A DNA stretch of 64,000 nucleotides, taken from assembly GCA_013368315.1 (NCBI GenBank), contig JAACJM010000019.1, forward strand, positions 620,001 through 684,000, read 5' to 3'. Positions within the stretch are counted from its first letter, which is position 1, and every line of letters begins with the position of its first letter. Under the pieces are notes generated by a model. It was given only the letters and a program-made list of their open reading frames with translations. It ran no database searches and was not told where the DNA came from. Of the stretch, positions 39,544-51,804 are shown one piece after another. The stretch is from Tetrapyrgos nigripes. Its lineage: Eukaryota > Basidiomycota > Agaricomycetes > Agaricales > Campanellaceae. A program made the position numbers and the translations under genes.

Positions 39544-42500
39544 TTAAGACTGAGGAGGTATAGCATAGGACATTCCAGGCCTTGGAGGCGTGCTGTGAGT
39601 CTGCAAGAGATGCAAGTGAGATTAGATACTGCGACTACAAATCAAAGCACGAAAACTTACAGTATTACTCCACACAGGAGATACACCGGGCTGACCTGGA
39701 GTTTCAACGGTTCGTTCTTCCGACATGTATGTATCGGACGGGTGAGAGGCAGCGGCAGCGACAAGCAAGTGTGTGTAATCCGGCTGGAGACCGTTGGTCG
39801 CACTAGCTTGTGTTGTGACTGGGACTTCTGGATAGAATGGGTAAAACAACCCAGCGGGAACCTCGGCCATGTTGGAATTGCCTTTATCAGGTGGAGTGGA
39901 TCCACCGTTGGTTCCGTTGTGATTGAGTGCTCGGGGAGGAGGTCCATACGTGGGACTAGCTACGACAGAGCTATTATAGGACGCAGCGGAGAGTGTGGGA
40001 GTCGTCGATTGAGATTTGGGCAAAGCAGGGGAGACGATAGTGTTCTCTTCCCATTCTGGTTCAGAAAGAAGGACGGGGTGTGTTGTGGGACCGATATCAT
40101 GAAGGCTGACTTCCATGACACGTTCAGCAAGCTTGGCGATGAGAGGATGTCCTCCATTGACATCTTTGCGTTCCCAGCGCCATCGGAATCGAGGGAGCAT
40201 ATCCAAAGCGAGCCACACATCTTCAAGCTGAGTATTTCGAGGTAGGCGGTCGCATTTCGACATTCTACCGTAAAGAATGACCATGGCAGCGATGTGAAGC
40301 GGAATGGGAGACGTGAAGAAGGCAATATCAGGGAACCGAATCATCTGGCTGTGAATGATGATAGTGTTGTGAGATGTAACGATGGCTATAAAGTTTCTAA
40401 GTCCAACTTTCGATAAATGAGCTGACACGGGCTTACCATCGACTAAAGCTCTCCTCCTCTGTAGATAAGACAATTCCTTCAAGCTGAACAATGCCCTGAG
40501 GAGCAAGATTCTGGAGATTCCAATCTTCAACAAAGTAAGGCCTTCTTCTGCGGTGATTTCTTGCACAAGCTTAGTCCTCCTGTCCATAGGCCATTCGTCT
40601 GTGCCCCCAAAGTAGTACCTATACTTTTCTGGCAGTCCACGTCTGAACTCCTGCATGCTCTTGATAATTCTGGTAGCATTCCTCATGATCGTGTCACCAC
40701 TCTGGCGGGATGGTGAGTAAAGGGAATTGATAATGTCCGCTTGAATTTCGGTCATCGGATGGGAAAGCTCGAAATGTTCCGAGAATTCTGCGGAGCGGGG
40801 GTTTTTGGGGCGTAACGGGTGAGGTGTATTGGTATCGGACGGGGCAATGGCTAGCGGTCGTCCAAGAAGAAGAGAAGTGCCACGATCATGCAAAAGCACA
40901 ATGCCCCACAATCGTATGCGCAATTGACACTCGTCTTCGGTGAAGGTGTTTTGTTCGGTGACAGGGTTGACTTGAGTCGTTGGGTCATGGTGCAGTCCGA
41001 GTTCGATGGCGAGTCGTACAAGACTGCCAACTAGTCGCCATAAAGTACGTCCTTGACGCTAAGAGATATCAGCTATCAGCCTAGCTCTTGGGAAATGGAA
41101 AGCGGGTTACCTCAGTATAGAGATACCAATGGAGCAAGATCAAAGCCTGCAAACTAGAGATCGTGACCCTCAATTCTGGTTTGACACTGAGCGCCCTGTC
41201 GAAGAATTCGTCGTGTTCGGGCCATTCAACGGGCATCAGTTTCTTTGCAACAATTGGGCTTCCAGACATGGAGCCATTCTCATCCTTTGCCTCCGTGTCC
41301 GTTTTGAAGGACCGGTTGTTCAGCTCGCTGAGAGTCCCGAGAGCCAAAATAAGGTAGAAGCTACAAATGAAACCGGGATCATAAGTCGACCTCTCCGAGT
41401 ACAGGTCATCCAAACTCTTGTTAAAATCTTTCCGTATGAAAACGGGTCGGTGAAGATTGAGGCGTGAAAAGTACACGTCCACAATTTCCTGTACCATGGG
41501 ACGATCCTTGGGTAGCCAGACGTCGATGGAGGCAGTAACGCCTGCAGAACGACGGATAGAGACCGTACGCCACTTTGCGGTATCCCTAGGCGTCGATTCT
41601 TGAAGGGCACGGTCACGACCTGATGTCAAGCCACTGGAGCCAACAGCAAGGTCTTCCTTGTCCACCATTCCTCCGCCCAAATCTCCGACGATAGACGGCG
41701 CGACTCCAAAGCTCTTAGCAAGGGCCTAATCACAAATTGTTAGTACTCGGAGATGAATGTAAAGAAAATAAGTGGCATACATGCGTGTTGGACATATCGT
41801 TGAATTTTGGGTCCTGGCCTTTGATATCTGGCGCAGTAGTGGAACGAGGTTGGGGTTCAGGCTGAGCTTCTGCTGGAGGGGGAGGAGGGTGCGGTTGAGG
41901 CACGGGTGGAGGGTATGGAGCACCATGAGGTGGTGGTGGGAAACCTGGCGGCAGAGTGTAGCCGGGGATGGGAGGATATGGATGACCATAAGCAATCATT
42001 CCTGGATGGGGAGGATAGCCCGGTGGAGGCATCATGTGGTGAGGATATGGCATGGATGGAGGTGGTGGTGGTGGAGGATCTGCGCGGAAAGGACGCGCAG
42101 GAGCATACTGGAAACTTGGGGGCGGGCCTGGAGCGGCGGGCGCGATTGTAGTTGTGTCGATACCCTCGCGAGCGATAATGTCATCGAGATGGTCGAGGGT
42201 GAAGCCAGGGTAATGGCGTTTGAGTAAGGCCTCGCATTGAGCGAGCAGGGCTTCGAGTCGTTCGGTGTGACCTCTGGGAGTAAGGGTCTGCCTGTGGCGA
42301 TCTTCTTGGTTGCAGGGCGTACCTGCAGTGACGCAGGCTGTACATCGGGGATGCTTGGAGTCGCACTGGTGGACGTTAGCGATGGATTACGATGGAAGTT
42401 GCCGACGGGACTTGCCTTTATTTTCTTGCCCCTACATCTCGCGCATGCCTCGTGCGACCGTCTCAGCCGTCGGGGTTCTGATGGCGTTGGTGCGTCGTCG

Positions 42501-42670
42501 GAGTCATTTTTCTTGCGTCTCTTGTTGGATGTAGTGGGCTGCTGGGGAGGTGGGGACATTTGGGCGTCTTGTTGGATTGGAACAGCGGGCATGCCTACGG
42601 GCTGGGGTGGAGGCATGTGCAAAGCGGACTGGAGAGAGGAAGAGGCGACAACGGGCGGGGGCAGCGACAT
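39544..42670 (-). CDS. Zn2Cys6 fungal transcription factor
   Basis: Nuclear regulator with an N-terminal binuclear zinc cluster and a fungal-specific middle homology domain. Exons complement(42416-42670), (41781-42365), (41111-41725), (39661-41058) and (39544-39600) give 969 residues. An in-frame ATG at 42716-42718 would add 16. The cluster is C76-x2-C79-x6-C86-x6-C93-x2-C96-x6-C103, with the basic RCRGKKIKCD core. The splice inside the cluster, complement(42366-42415), has a GC donor (GCAAGT); without it three Cys are lost. A very Pro-rich stretch of about 70 residues follows, then the fungal_trans domain (VDVYFSRLNLHRPVF, GRTLWRLVGSLVRLAIELGLH). A 51-bp segment, complement(40386-40436), looks like a further in-frame intron. 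The target genes are unknown. The start lies about 100 bp from that of the divergent VTT gene. Confidence 0.88.
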
Positions 42671-42769
42671 GGTGGAAGACGAGCTGGCTGCTGTACGCAG
42701 CGATGGCGACTGGCCCACACGGTCCGCGACTCTGATTGTCTGATGACATAATACTAATCGCTATTTCCA

Positions 42770-44014
42770 ATGCCCTCACTCAGCCTCAACCTCAACAGGG
42801 CCAACAATCCTTCCCTCTACACTCTCGCCACCGTCAACGACGACGACGACGACGCCCGTCCTCTCCTTACCCCAACCACACCTTCTTACGGCGCTACCCC
42901 GGTCACTCCACGTTCCTCGTCACATCCGTCATCTCGTAAAGTCATCTTCAATGCCGCTCTCAAGATGGCCTGCATATTCGTGCTCAGCACCCTGCTTCTC
43001 GGCGGTACCTTGTGGCTTGCTTTGCCCACACTAGAAGAGTGCGTATTTCTAGAAGTAGTATCCACTGACCGAACCCCTGACTCTTCTACAGACAGGACCG
43101 GCCTTTGCTTCGCCTACCCAAGTCCTTTCAGCAGCTCCAGGAGCTCAATGGTCTGCTCAAGAAATACCGAGATATCTACCCGTATCGCATTGTCGTTTGC
43201 TACATCATTACCTACCTCTTGTTAGTCTTGCAAATTCTATTTTGGCTAACAACCGGGGCTAACCGCGTTTTCTAGTCTCCAAGCATTTTCTCTTCCAGGT
43301 TCCATGTATCTTTCCATTTTAGGAGGTGCAGTATGGGGAGTTGCCCGAGCTCTTCCTCTTGCATGCTGTTGTGTGGCCACAGGAGCTACACTTTGCTATC
43401 TCATATCCGCGGCCCTTGGCCCCGCTCTTCTGACGCTGCCTAAATGGAAGGCTCGTCTCGACAAGTGGTCTCAAACGATTCAGCAGAACAAGGAGAACAT
43501 GCTTTCGTTCCTCATTGTATTGCGTATTGCTCCGCTTCCTCCGCACTGGGTTGTAAATGTCATATGCCCACACGTCGGGATTGGCATTTTACCCTTTTGG
43601 ACCAGCACCGCATTGGGGATCTTTGGCGTCACTGTGATACACACCACCATTGGCAGTGGGCTGGACGACATGACGAGTGCCGATGATTTCCATCTCATCA
43701 GCTGGAGAAACTTTCTCGGGCTGTCTGCGATTGTGGTTGGTGTACTGATACCTGTCGGGCTGCGTTACTGGTTCAGACGGGAGGTTGCTGATGTTGGGGC
43801 CGTGGAAGCTGATATCGAGGAGGAGCAGACCATGAATAGTCTAGAAGAAGGAGACTATTCGGGAGAAGATAGGATATTAGCTGCCGGATCGAGAGTGGCG
43901 AATAAGAGCACGACGACGGACGACGAGTACGAGTATTCGGATGAGGACGACGACGAGGACATCATCTTGGAAGCAGGACCCGCGTTGACCTCCCCGAAAC
44001 CCGGCTCGCCTTGA
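42770..44014 (+). CDS. VTT-domain membrane protein (TMEM41/DedA family)
   Basis: Three exons, 42770-43038, 43092-43220 and 43276-44014, give 378 residues. The N-terminus is cytosolic, followed by a membrane span (ACIFVLSTLLLGGTLWLAL). The VTT (SNARE-associated/DedA) domain holds QAFSLPGSMYLSILGGAVWG and LVLR..PL.PHW-like SFLIVLRIAPLPPHWVVN, plus further spans. The C-terminal 90 residues are very acidic. Family members TMEM41B and VMP1 are ER lipid scramblases acting in autophagy and lipid droplet formation; the yeast relative is Tvp38. Which of these it equals is not decided from sequence. It is divergent from the Zn2Cys6 gene. Confidence 0.86.
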
Positions 44015-44443
44015 AGTGTAGACCGTGTATTTTGTATATAGATGTATGACATTACGATAGTTTATCATTATGACTACTCTAGACAGAGTGACCCACGGCA
44101 ACGGTAAAAGCAAAAACGACGAAAGAGAAAAGGAGAGGTAGGGTGGTTTGTGGAGGCAGAAACAAGGAGCTAGGACGGCAAGTGGATGTGGAAAGCGGAC
44201 TGGAGAGGCAGAGACGAAGAAGAAATGGTTGTGGTCGAGGGACTATATAGTGTTTGGACTTGTTTTGCACCGAGGAGAGAGGCAGCCAGAGCTTCGTTTC
44301 ACATCCATTCCTTCTCCCATCCGTCTTCCCCTTACCTCCTCCTGCTGCCCTCCCATCCCCTCCAGTAGCCGTCCCAGACGGCCAGGGGTCCCTTTCTCTA
44401 TCTCGTTTACCCTGTCCTTTGTGCCCCCGTTTCCTTCGGAATC
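44015..44443. promoter_or_regulatory. intergenic region upstream of SWI1
   Basis: This 429-bp gap between same-strand genes has a purine-rich half (44100-44240) followed by a C/T-rich half (44290-44420) just before the SWI1 start. This strand asymmetry is typical of a fungal promoter with a pyrimidine-rich start region. No named site seen. Confidence 0.4.
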
Positions 44444-47400
44444 ATGGCTGATCGTCTCCCTCAGTATCCCATGGGCCCCAATTTTGGCGCCGGGATGATC
44501 CCTCAGCAGCACCAGCTGTCGCATTCCATCCAGCAGCAGCAGCAACAGCCAGGTCTACAACAGGACTCTCACCGCTCCATGTCCGCCTTTCCTGACCAGA
44601 ACCCGCTATGGTCCCAAATGCAGCTGCAGCAAATGCGTACTCAGGGCGACAGGAACCAGGCGAGTTGTCCTTTCCTGTCTCTCAACTCGTTTTGTTCATT
44701 TGGCAGTGCCCTGTAGATGGCCGAGCTCTTGAGGACCCAGAATATGGTTCGCCAACAACAGCAGCAACAATTCGGTCTCGGAATGTCTGGCATAAACGGA
44801 GGCGCTGTGTCCGGACAGCAGCAGTCTTTCATGGACCAATCTAACCAGAACCAGTCTCATATGGGCCTCGGATTTCCGAACATGAGCCAGAATCCCAGCT
44901 TTCAGCAGTCGATGCATAACAGGAACACCATGCTACAGACCTTGCAGAACACACAGGGGCATAATCGTCAGCTCGAGCTCATGAACATGGCGCAGAACCA
45001 ACAGAATCAGAACGGACCCCTCAATCTCACTAGTCGTGGCCCGTCCCAAGCTGGTCCTAACGTCCCTCCTACTATGAACCAGCCTGCGCACACCGAGATG
45101 TTTCCATCCTCTGGCATGAATCCCAACGACGCCATGCGTCGATCATCTCCCGCTCAGCCCATGCCTGGGACCCAGCCCCAGATAAACAATCCCGCACAAA
45201 CTCCCAATCCAGCCATGAGATTAAACCGCGAGACTCTGCAGTCAAGGCTGAATGCCACCCGAGATGCTCTTGCCGCCACAGATCTTGCAATTACAAACTT
45301 GCAAAGCCAGCGGACTGCCCTAAACGATGCTGTGTATCTGGCTAGAATGAGGCAGTTGCAGGGGAACAAGGTCTCCCAAACCCAAATGCTCGAGAAGATG
45401 GTCCAAGCGTTAAACAACTTTAACAATATCAGCTTGTACGTGATTCCTATTTTCCCTTGGAGCTCTACTGAGATAAAGTCCATAGGCAGCAAAGTTTCAA
45501 TGTGTCGAACGTTGGACAGACTAATTCTTGGATCCCGAACAACTCATCGCAACCGTCTTTCGGACAAGGACCATCCCAACCCACCAATCATCTCCAATCA
45601 AATCTTCAGTCTAGCCCTTCCCAACCGCATCCTCAGACTTCCCATGGTCCGCCACGACCGGGCCCTAATCAGCTCGGTCCCCCTTTCCATAATCAATCGA
45701 ATCCGAACTTCCCGATCAACAGAATGAACAGCCAACAGCCTCCCAATAATGGTGCAGGCGCTGGCAATATGCCGCCAAACGCTGCCAATCCCAATCAACC
45801 CTCAGTACCAATGATGTCCTTCAATATTCCCCCTCTTGAAAAAAGCCGATTCGAAGCATCCTTCAAAACTTGGTGTCAAACAAAGTCTATCTTGATAGAC
45901 CAGAGGATGCTCAATATCGATGGTCGACCTATAGATTTGTACACTCTGCATAGTTCAGTCATTCGAGAAGGAGGCCTTGGTAACGTGAGTAACGAGCAAT
46001 TAATGGCATTTGCCACGCTATCTAATCTTCTCTCAACAGGTACAAGCAAAAGACTTGTGGACTGTCATTGGTGGTAGATTGGGATTCGTGCAATTCCCCG
46101 GGAGTGGACCAGCTGATCCACCCAAGTCTGGTCCCGCTGCCGCGCAGCAACTAGCGCACGTCTACAAGGAATATCTGGCGGCATTCGATGCTGTATACAT
46201 TGCTTCGTTGGAAAACAGGCGCAAACAACAGCTCAGTATGCGAGGCGGTAATGCGCAAGCAGGTACCGGAGGTTTTTCACCAAAGAACTGGAATCCGTCC
46301 CAACTGCGTGTCATCTTGGGCTGTGCGGACAAGAGTGTCGAGCAGTTGCGTGCTCAAGGCCTACCCGATTCCGCGATTCAGTTCATAGACACTCATCGCT
46401 CTCAGTTGCAACAGATGATTGCGGATCAGTCGTCGTTCCGTGACATAATCCGTCCTAATCCTGGAACGGGCCCATCGGGCCAGCCGTTTGACAATAATTT
46501 GGTAGCCAACCGTCCATCCATGGGCCAATTTCCTCCCCAGCCTGTCCCAAACCAACCTCATGGAAACCCTGGTGCCGCGTCTCAGTTCCCTATGCAACCG
46601 ACTTCACAGTTTCCGGTGAAAGGCATGGAGCAGCAGCAGCAGCCTCCACCCCACAATGGCCCTGGTCCTCCATTCCGACTCAATCGTGAACTCCTCAACG
46701 TCGCTCATGCCAGCATTGGCAGAATCAAGTCGGAGATTGCAAGAGGTATGACCTTCGCGTGAACTTGGCATTTATTCTCGAACTGACAATAAAAATACAT
46801 AGCTTTGCCCATGATGCCAAATGTCGAGGTGTCTAGTGAACAGCGTATGGAGTACAATGATCTTTTAGAGCGAGTCAATCGTCAAGCGGGGGAGTTTGAA
46901 CCCAAACTTCATGTGTACTACGCAATCACGAAGAACGAAGAGCACATAAAGAAGCTTATTCATTCTGTCAGTGCTTTCGTTGTGTTGAAACTTTTGCCTC
47001 ATGCTCACGTTCTTTCACTCAGATTGTCATTGTTCAGCACCAAAGGCTCATGCTAGGTTGGTCCAATCCACGGTTTATATTGAGTCTGGATATGCTCCGC
47101 CAGTATCACGGACAGATATCGACAGCCATAGAGCAGCTCAGCATTGGTTTAAGAGGAGTGATGAGCAACCAAGGACCGAATCCCAACATTCCTCAGAATG
47201 GTATGCCTCCCAGACCTCCTCCCCAAGGATTCCCAGCCCAGCCAGAACCGTCGTCTTCACCTCAAGTTGCTCCCATACCATCACCCTCTCAATCGGTACG
47301 CCCTCCTCCCGTCCCCAATGCTCTTCCAGGCAGCAGGAAACAACCTACATCTGCTGGACCCAGCCCAGTAGTTGCTCCGACTCCCACTCCTCCACCGGTG

Positions 47401-48297
47401 ACCCCTGTTGCCGCCGCCGCGACTCCTACCAATACTACCGCTGCATCTCCCCAGACACATACCCCTAAATCTCCCAAGACCAAAGTCAAAGCCAAAGCCA
47501 AAGCACCTCCACGGAGGCCCTCTGTCAAGAGCAGCCCAGCGGCCGCTCCTCCTGAACCACCTCAGCCTGCGGCTCCATCCGCTGGCACTAAACGACCTCT
47601 CGAGGTTGAAGCTCCTTCTCCTAATGCTGGCCCGGTTCCTGCCACGGGTCCGGGTCCTAGTTCCAGTAATCTTGTTTCGAACGAGCCTTCGCCTCCCAAG
47701 CGAATGAAGACAGAGTGGGATGAAGAATTAAGCGACGAACTGAAGAAGAAGACGGAGGCCGTTGAGAACATCAAGACAGACGAGGACGCAAGCAACTATT
47801 TCGAGAAGACGATGTCAGAGTTGAGGAAGATGACTGGAACTGACGGTCAAGCTTCCTTGACCTCAGACATTTCTGATACTCTGGACATGATTCTCAAGAA
47901 TTATGGCGAGATGCCAGAACCTGGGCCATCTAGCGACTTGGCCTTGTCCATCGACAGTGGTTCCGCAGGGCCTGGTCTTCCTCTTAATGAGGAACTCGGG
48001 CAATACTTTGACTTTTCGTCGTTTGCTGCGCCAGAAGATGATGAATTAGAGTCAAAAGCCGAAACCCCAGAGCTTATTTCCTCGTCTTCGACGAACCCTA
48101 GTCCCGAGTCTGGATCTGAGGTTGATGCTACTCATATCAGCTCTTTATCAGACCCAAAACTAGATGATTTTTCAGACCCGTTACGGCTAGGAACATTGAA
48201 GGAAATAGATGGGGGTGAATCGGCGTTTTATCAATCTAGCGATTGGAAGTGGGATATGGTCATGCCCACAGTCGACCAACCGTGGGCCATTTTTTAG
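44444..48297 (+). CDS. SWI1: SWI/SNF subunit Swi1, ARID protein
   Basis: This is the ARID-bearing subunit of the SWI/SNF chromatin-remodelling complex. Six exons, 44444-44659, 44717-45435, 45495-45984, 46040-46745, 46803-46966 and 47023-48297, give about 1189 residues. The first 400 residues are Gln/Asn/Met/Pro-rich with Gln runs. The ARID domain lies at about 425-540 (FEASFKTWC, DLYTLHSSVIREGG, DLWTVIGGRLGF, AAAQQLAHVYKEYLAAFD). A Pro/Ala-rich stretch and a basic KSPKTKVKAKAKAPP segment follow, then an acidic C-terminus. Intron 1 (44660-44716) has a GC donor (GCGAGT); a model starting at the ATG at 44717 would avoid it. Intron 2 ends with an AAG acceptor that gives the only open frame. It is convergent with the 5-phosphatase gene. 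Confidence 0.86.
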
Positions 48298-48622
48298 CTA
48301 TTCGTAGGGAGGAATTATCTATATGTGTTTTTAGGATCTTTTCTTAAATCTGTTTTGTTCCCCTATTTTATTCATTTTTTCTTTGGTTATTCTCATTTGC
48401 TCTGCCTCTTTATATATTACTCCTCCGTCTTACTCTTCCTTGTCACCACTACTGCGCTCTTCATTACGTGCTGTGTATTGCTACTTGTTGTTTGACTCTC
48501 GCTATCCATCTTGTCCACCATAATATATCATAGTAGTGTTTCCAGACGGAAATGCCAAGAATTACAACAGGTCCATTATAGATTAGGTAGTGTAAGTGTA
48601 AGTGTGAGGTAAGTAGAAACTC
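48298..48622. terminator. convergent 3' regions, SWI1 / 5-phosphatase
   Basis: This 325-bp T-rich stretch on the plus strand holds the SWI1 3' end. It should contain polyadenylation signals for both genes; no exact AATAAA is seen on the plus strand, and weaker signals are usual in fungi. Confidence 0.4.
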
Positions 48623-51600
48623 TCATATATAAATCGCATAGGACCCAATGACTGGTCTATGATCGCTCCTACCCTCCAGCCTTCTCATGCCTCTGTCATC
48701 AAGGGTATCATAGTTCAAGCATAAAATTTCGCCCTTCCTCGGTCTTGGGCGCACAGGTATCGTCGATGGGATATCAGAAGCAGTGCTTGGTGTAGAATTG
48801 TGGGTAAAGAAAGACGGTAGAAATCTCCATCGAGGAGTGGAAGGGATGTTTGTAGTAGTGGCTTCTGTCGAGGAACTATTCTCGGTGTTGGATGAAGCTA
48901 ACGTAGAGTTTCGTCGAATGTGACGCTCTGAAGGACCCTTTTTGGACGCCAAAGACGAGGATCTTTGAAGTTTGTCTTCTGAATGGGGCCGGTCAGTAGA
49001 AGACACAAAGTCAGCTGAAAGGGGTCGATCAGAGGGTAGCAGCGTTGGTGACCGTGTAGCATCGGGATAAACGAATCTCGAGAAAGGAACGATACTTTCA
49101 AGAAGATCCGGAGACGGAAGGGGCGAATCTTTGTTGGTGGTGGTGGTGCCCGACACAGCCGAAGATGCGGCGGTGGATGAGGTTGAACTGTAAGACTCTC
49201 GTCGAGAACGGAGGGACAATGGTCGGAAGGCATTGGCCAAGAAATGGCCGACCCGTGTCCGATGACGTGAATATGCATCCATCTGATCAGCATCGTCTTC
49301 TGGCTGCTCTGGTTTGACGGTCGACTTCCAAAGAATTCTATCGCACCTGTGAGGACATATGAGTAAATGATTGAGTGAGACAATGAGTCCACTTGCCAGC
49401 TGGGGACTCTCTTCTTGCTGGAGCTATCGTATACTCCTTTGTCACCAAAATCATCTTCGTCATCGCTGGCACTGGAGTGCAAGGAGCCCAGCTTTGGCAT
49501 GGACGATGAGATCTCTTGTTCGGTTAGAGAATGTCCCTCACTCCCATTGACAAGGATTTTCACATTTTCAGAAGCTTCATTTGGTTTGCTCTCGACTCCC
49601 GGTGTCGCTTGTTGTTCCGCAAACACCTGCTTTGATTTCAGCCATTTGTTGGGACTGGAAGGGACTGTGGGTGAAAGTAACGATATCCACTTCGATTTAG
49701 CCCTATGCACCGCTAAAGAAAGCGAGACTTTGCTGCCTGGAACGCTAGCACTCCGTGTCATGCCCGAGGAAAGATAGTCTTCGTCTTGGTTGCCATCACT
49801 CATATGCTTTGAATGCATAGACGTCCACGCAGACGAAGCCAGTGACGCTTCCTCGCCCTCTGCTTCACCCTCGCTGTCGTCTTTGTCGTTGTCCTCCTCG
49901 TCATGTTCATGGGTGTTGGCGAGTTCTTTCTCATCAACTTCCGTCACCCGTTGCACCTTCTCGTCTGAGTGTCTCCAGCGGTCAAATTTTTTTGAACCTC
50001 TTCTCTTGGGACGCTTCAAAGTGCGAAGAACATCATATTTGAATGTGGGAGGGAAGTCGATGGGCGCTGTACAAACGTTGAATGACAATCCAGTATATGA
50101 ACACGGAAGAATATACCTTCATGGAATCCTACAAAAGCCCGTTCATTGACCATCAAGTTTTTGAGTTGATCAAAAGCGAGTGCCTGTGCATAGTCTGAGA
50201 CTTAATCAGAAACAAGACAACGAAAAGCGAGATGAAGATTCATACCTTGTCGCGATATCAGCCAGTCTGCGTGAAGCCGGGATATATCAAGGCGAAAGTT
50301 GAGGTCGCCAAAGACGAATGTGTAGTCAAATTTGTCAGTAATATCTACACGTTTGGCCGTCAGCATAAAGAAGAAAGGTCAAATGAACAATATTCCTCAC
50401 CTTCAGCCATCAGGCGGCTATCGTCGTTAGAAAGGAAGTCGTCGACAGTGAGTTCAGACTATAGTCATGTCAGTGTGACACAGGTTTGGGAATAGATCAA
50501 GGTACCTTGATCTTTGCATAGTCATTTAGGCGATCATGCAAGTTTGCCTTTTCCTGTTGAGCTAACGGGGAGATGAATGATAGAGCGAATAGATCAAAGT
50601 TGAGAACAAACCTGCGAGATGACAATTGAGGAAGAGAAAGGATGAACCCGCAATCTTCACACTGATACCGACTCCGCCTTTATTTCCCCACCGTCCGCCC
50701 ATCAAACCAGCAGTAACAGTTGACTTGGACGTATCTGAGAATAGATAGTCAACGAGTCTAAAAGAGGGGAAATAGACAAAACGCAAGTACCTTCCACGAA
50801 TGAGCGAAGATCTCGATGTACATACACGGCAAGATATATGCCCAACAGCCTGTCTTTACAAAGAAGTTGGTATGGTCCTCTCTTCGGTTCTTTCCCCGGC
50901 AGACGAGGAGATAGTGGCTTTGGAATACTGATGTCCGAAACCGATGGAGAAAACACACGACTGCAAGCGCCACCATGGCATAACCAATCTTCAGTCATAG
51001 ACGTCCAACCACTTGGTGGATGCTGGCCTTCATAAGGGATGCTATCATAACTCTTCTTGGGTTTCAAGCCGTCTTCTTTGTGATGCTTTGAAGAGCGGGG
51101 TTTATCTTCTCTATCACGGTCTTCCTTGTCGATGAGTTTAAAGCTAGCACCTAGGCCCATTGGTAGGCCTGTAACTAGGTGAGTATAAACCATTGAGAGG
51201 TGGAGTGAGGTATATACCTGATGTTGAAGGGCATTCTTGACCTGCTCTGTCAAAAGATCTCATGTCAACACTGTAATTCTGGAATAGTGTGGAGACTACC
51301 TACACTATGATCAGATGGTAAGGGTGGTCGTCTTCAAGGGGAAAGCAAGGGAAGGTCGGAGAGCTGTCGGGGGATTTGGAAGGGGTATATGTTGGCACTT
51401 TCCCAAATAATTCTTCCAAATCCCCCTAGACGACCGAGATGAGTTGCTTGGTTGTTTCGGCAATGAACGAGACGCACCTTGGGCACCGAATCATGCATAT
51501 TCCATGTCACTATCCTGATTTTGAGAGCCTTCGCAAGGGCTTCCCTTGGAGAATGATGAGAGTCGGGAGGTGTCGCAGGTAAACCAGCCGAGCCAGTTGC

Positions 51601-51702
51601 TGAGGAATCCTTGGGGAAGAGACCCTGAAGACGAGCGAGGACTGTTGGCTGAGCGGGGGTCTGGATGGTTATCTGTGGCTTGTGTGGAGATGGGAGAGAC
51701 AT
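48623..51702 (-). CDS. inositol polyphosphate 5-phosphatase
   Basis: Removes the 5-phosphate from phosphoinositides or inositol polyphosphates. Eleven exons from the ATG at 51700-51702 to the stop at 48623 give 855 residues. IPPc motifs in order: KIRIVTWNMH (about 65), GGRWGNKGGVGISV (266-279), FLNCHLAAQQEK, FVFGDLNFRLD (342-352), PPTFKYD, VPSWCDRILW (Cys616, Asp617, Arg618) and the closing SDHRPVIGSYAI. Between PPTFKYD and WCDR there is an insert of about 210 residues, Ser/Asp/Glu-rich, so the catalytic core is split by disordered sequence. Another low-complexity segment lies before SDHRPV. Intron 10, complement(49347-49396), is 50 bp with a GC donor (GCAAGT) and cuts the WCDR motif. No SAC or C2 domain is present, so it is not an Inp51-type synaptojanin. 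Confidence 0.92.
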
Positions 51703-51804
51703 GGAAGAGACAGAGGCATCAAGAGGACATGTAGTGGCGGCGGTAAATGTCACCGTTGCCGTATACGGTAAGCAATCTAACTTACCCCCTGACACCGAGG
51801 TCCT

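Noticed and set aside
39595..40245. Plus-strand frame of 216 codons opposite the Zn2Cys6 gene
   Set aside because: It lies antisense to the conserved regulator and shows no recognisable domain or splice structure.
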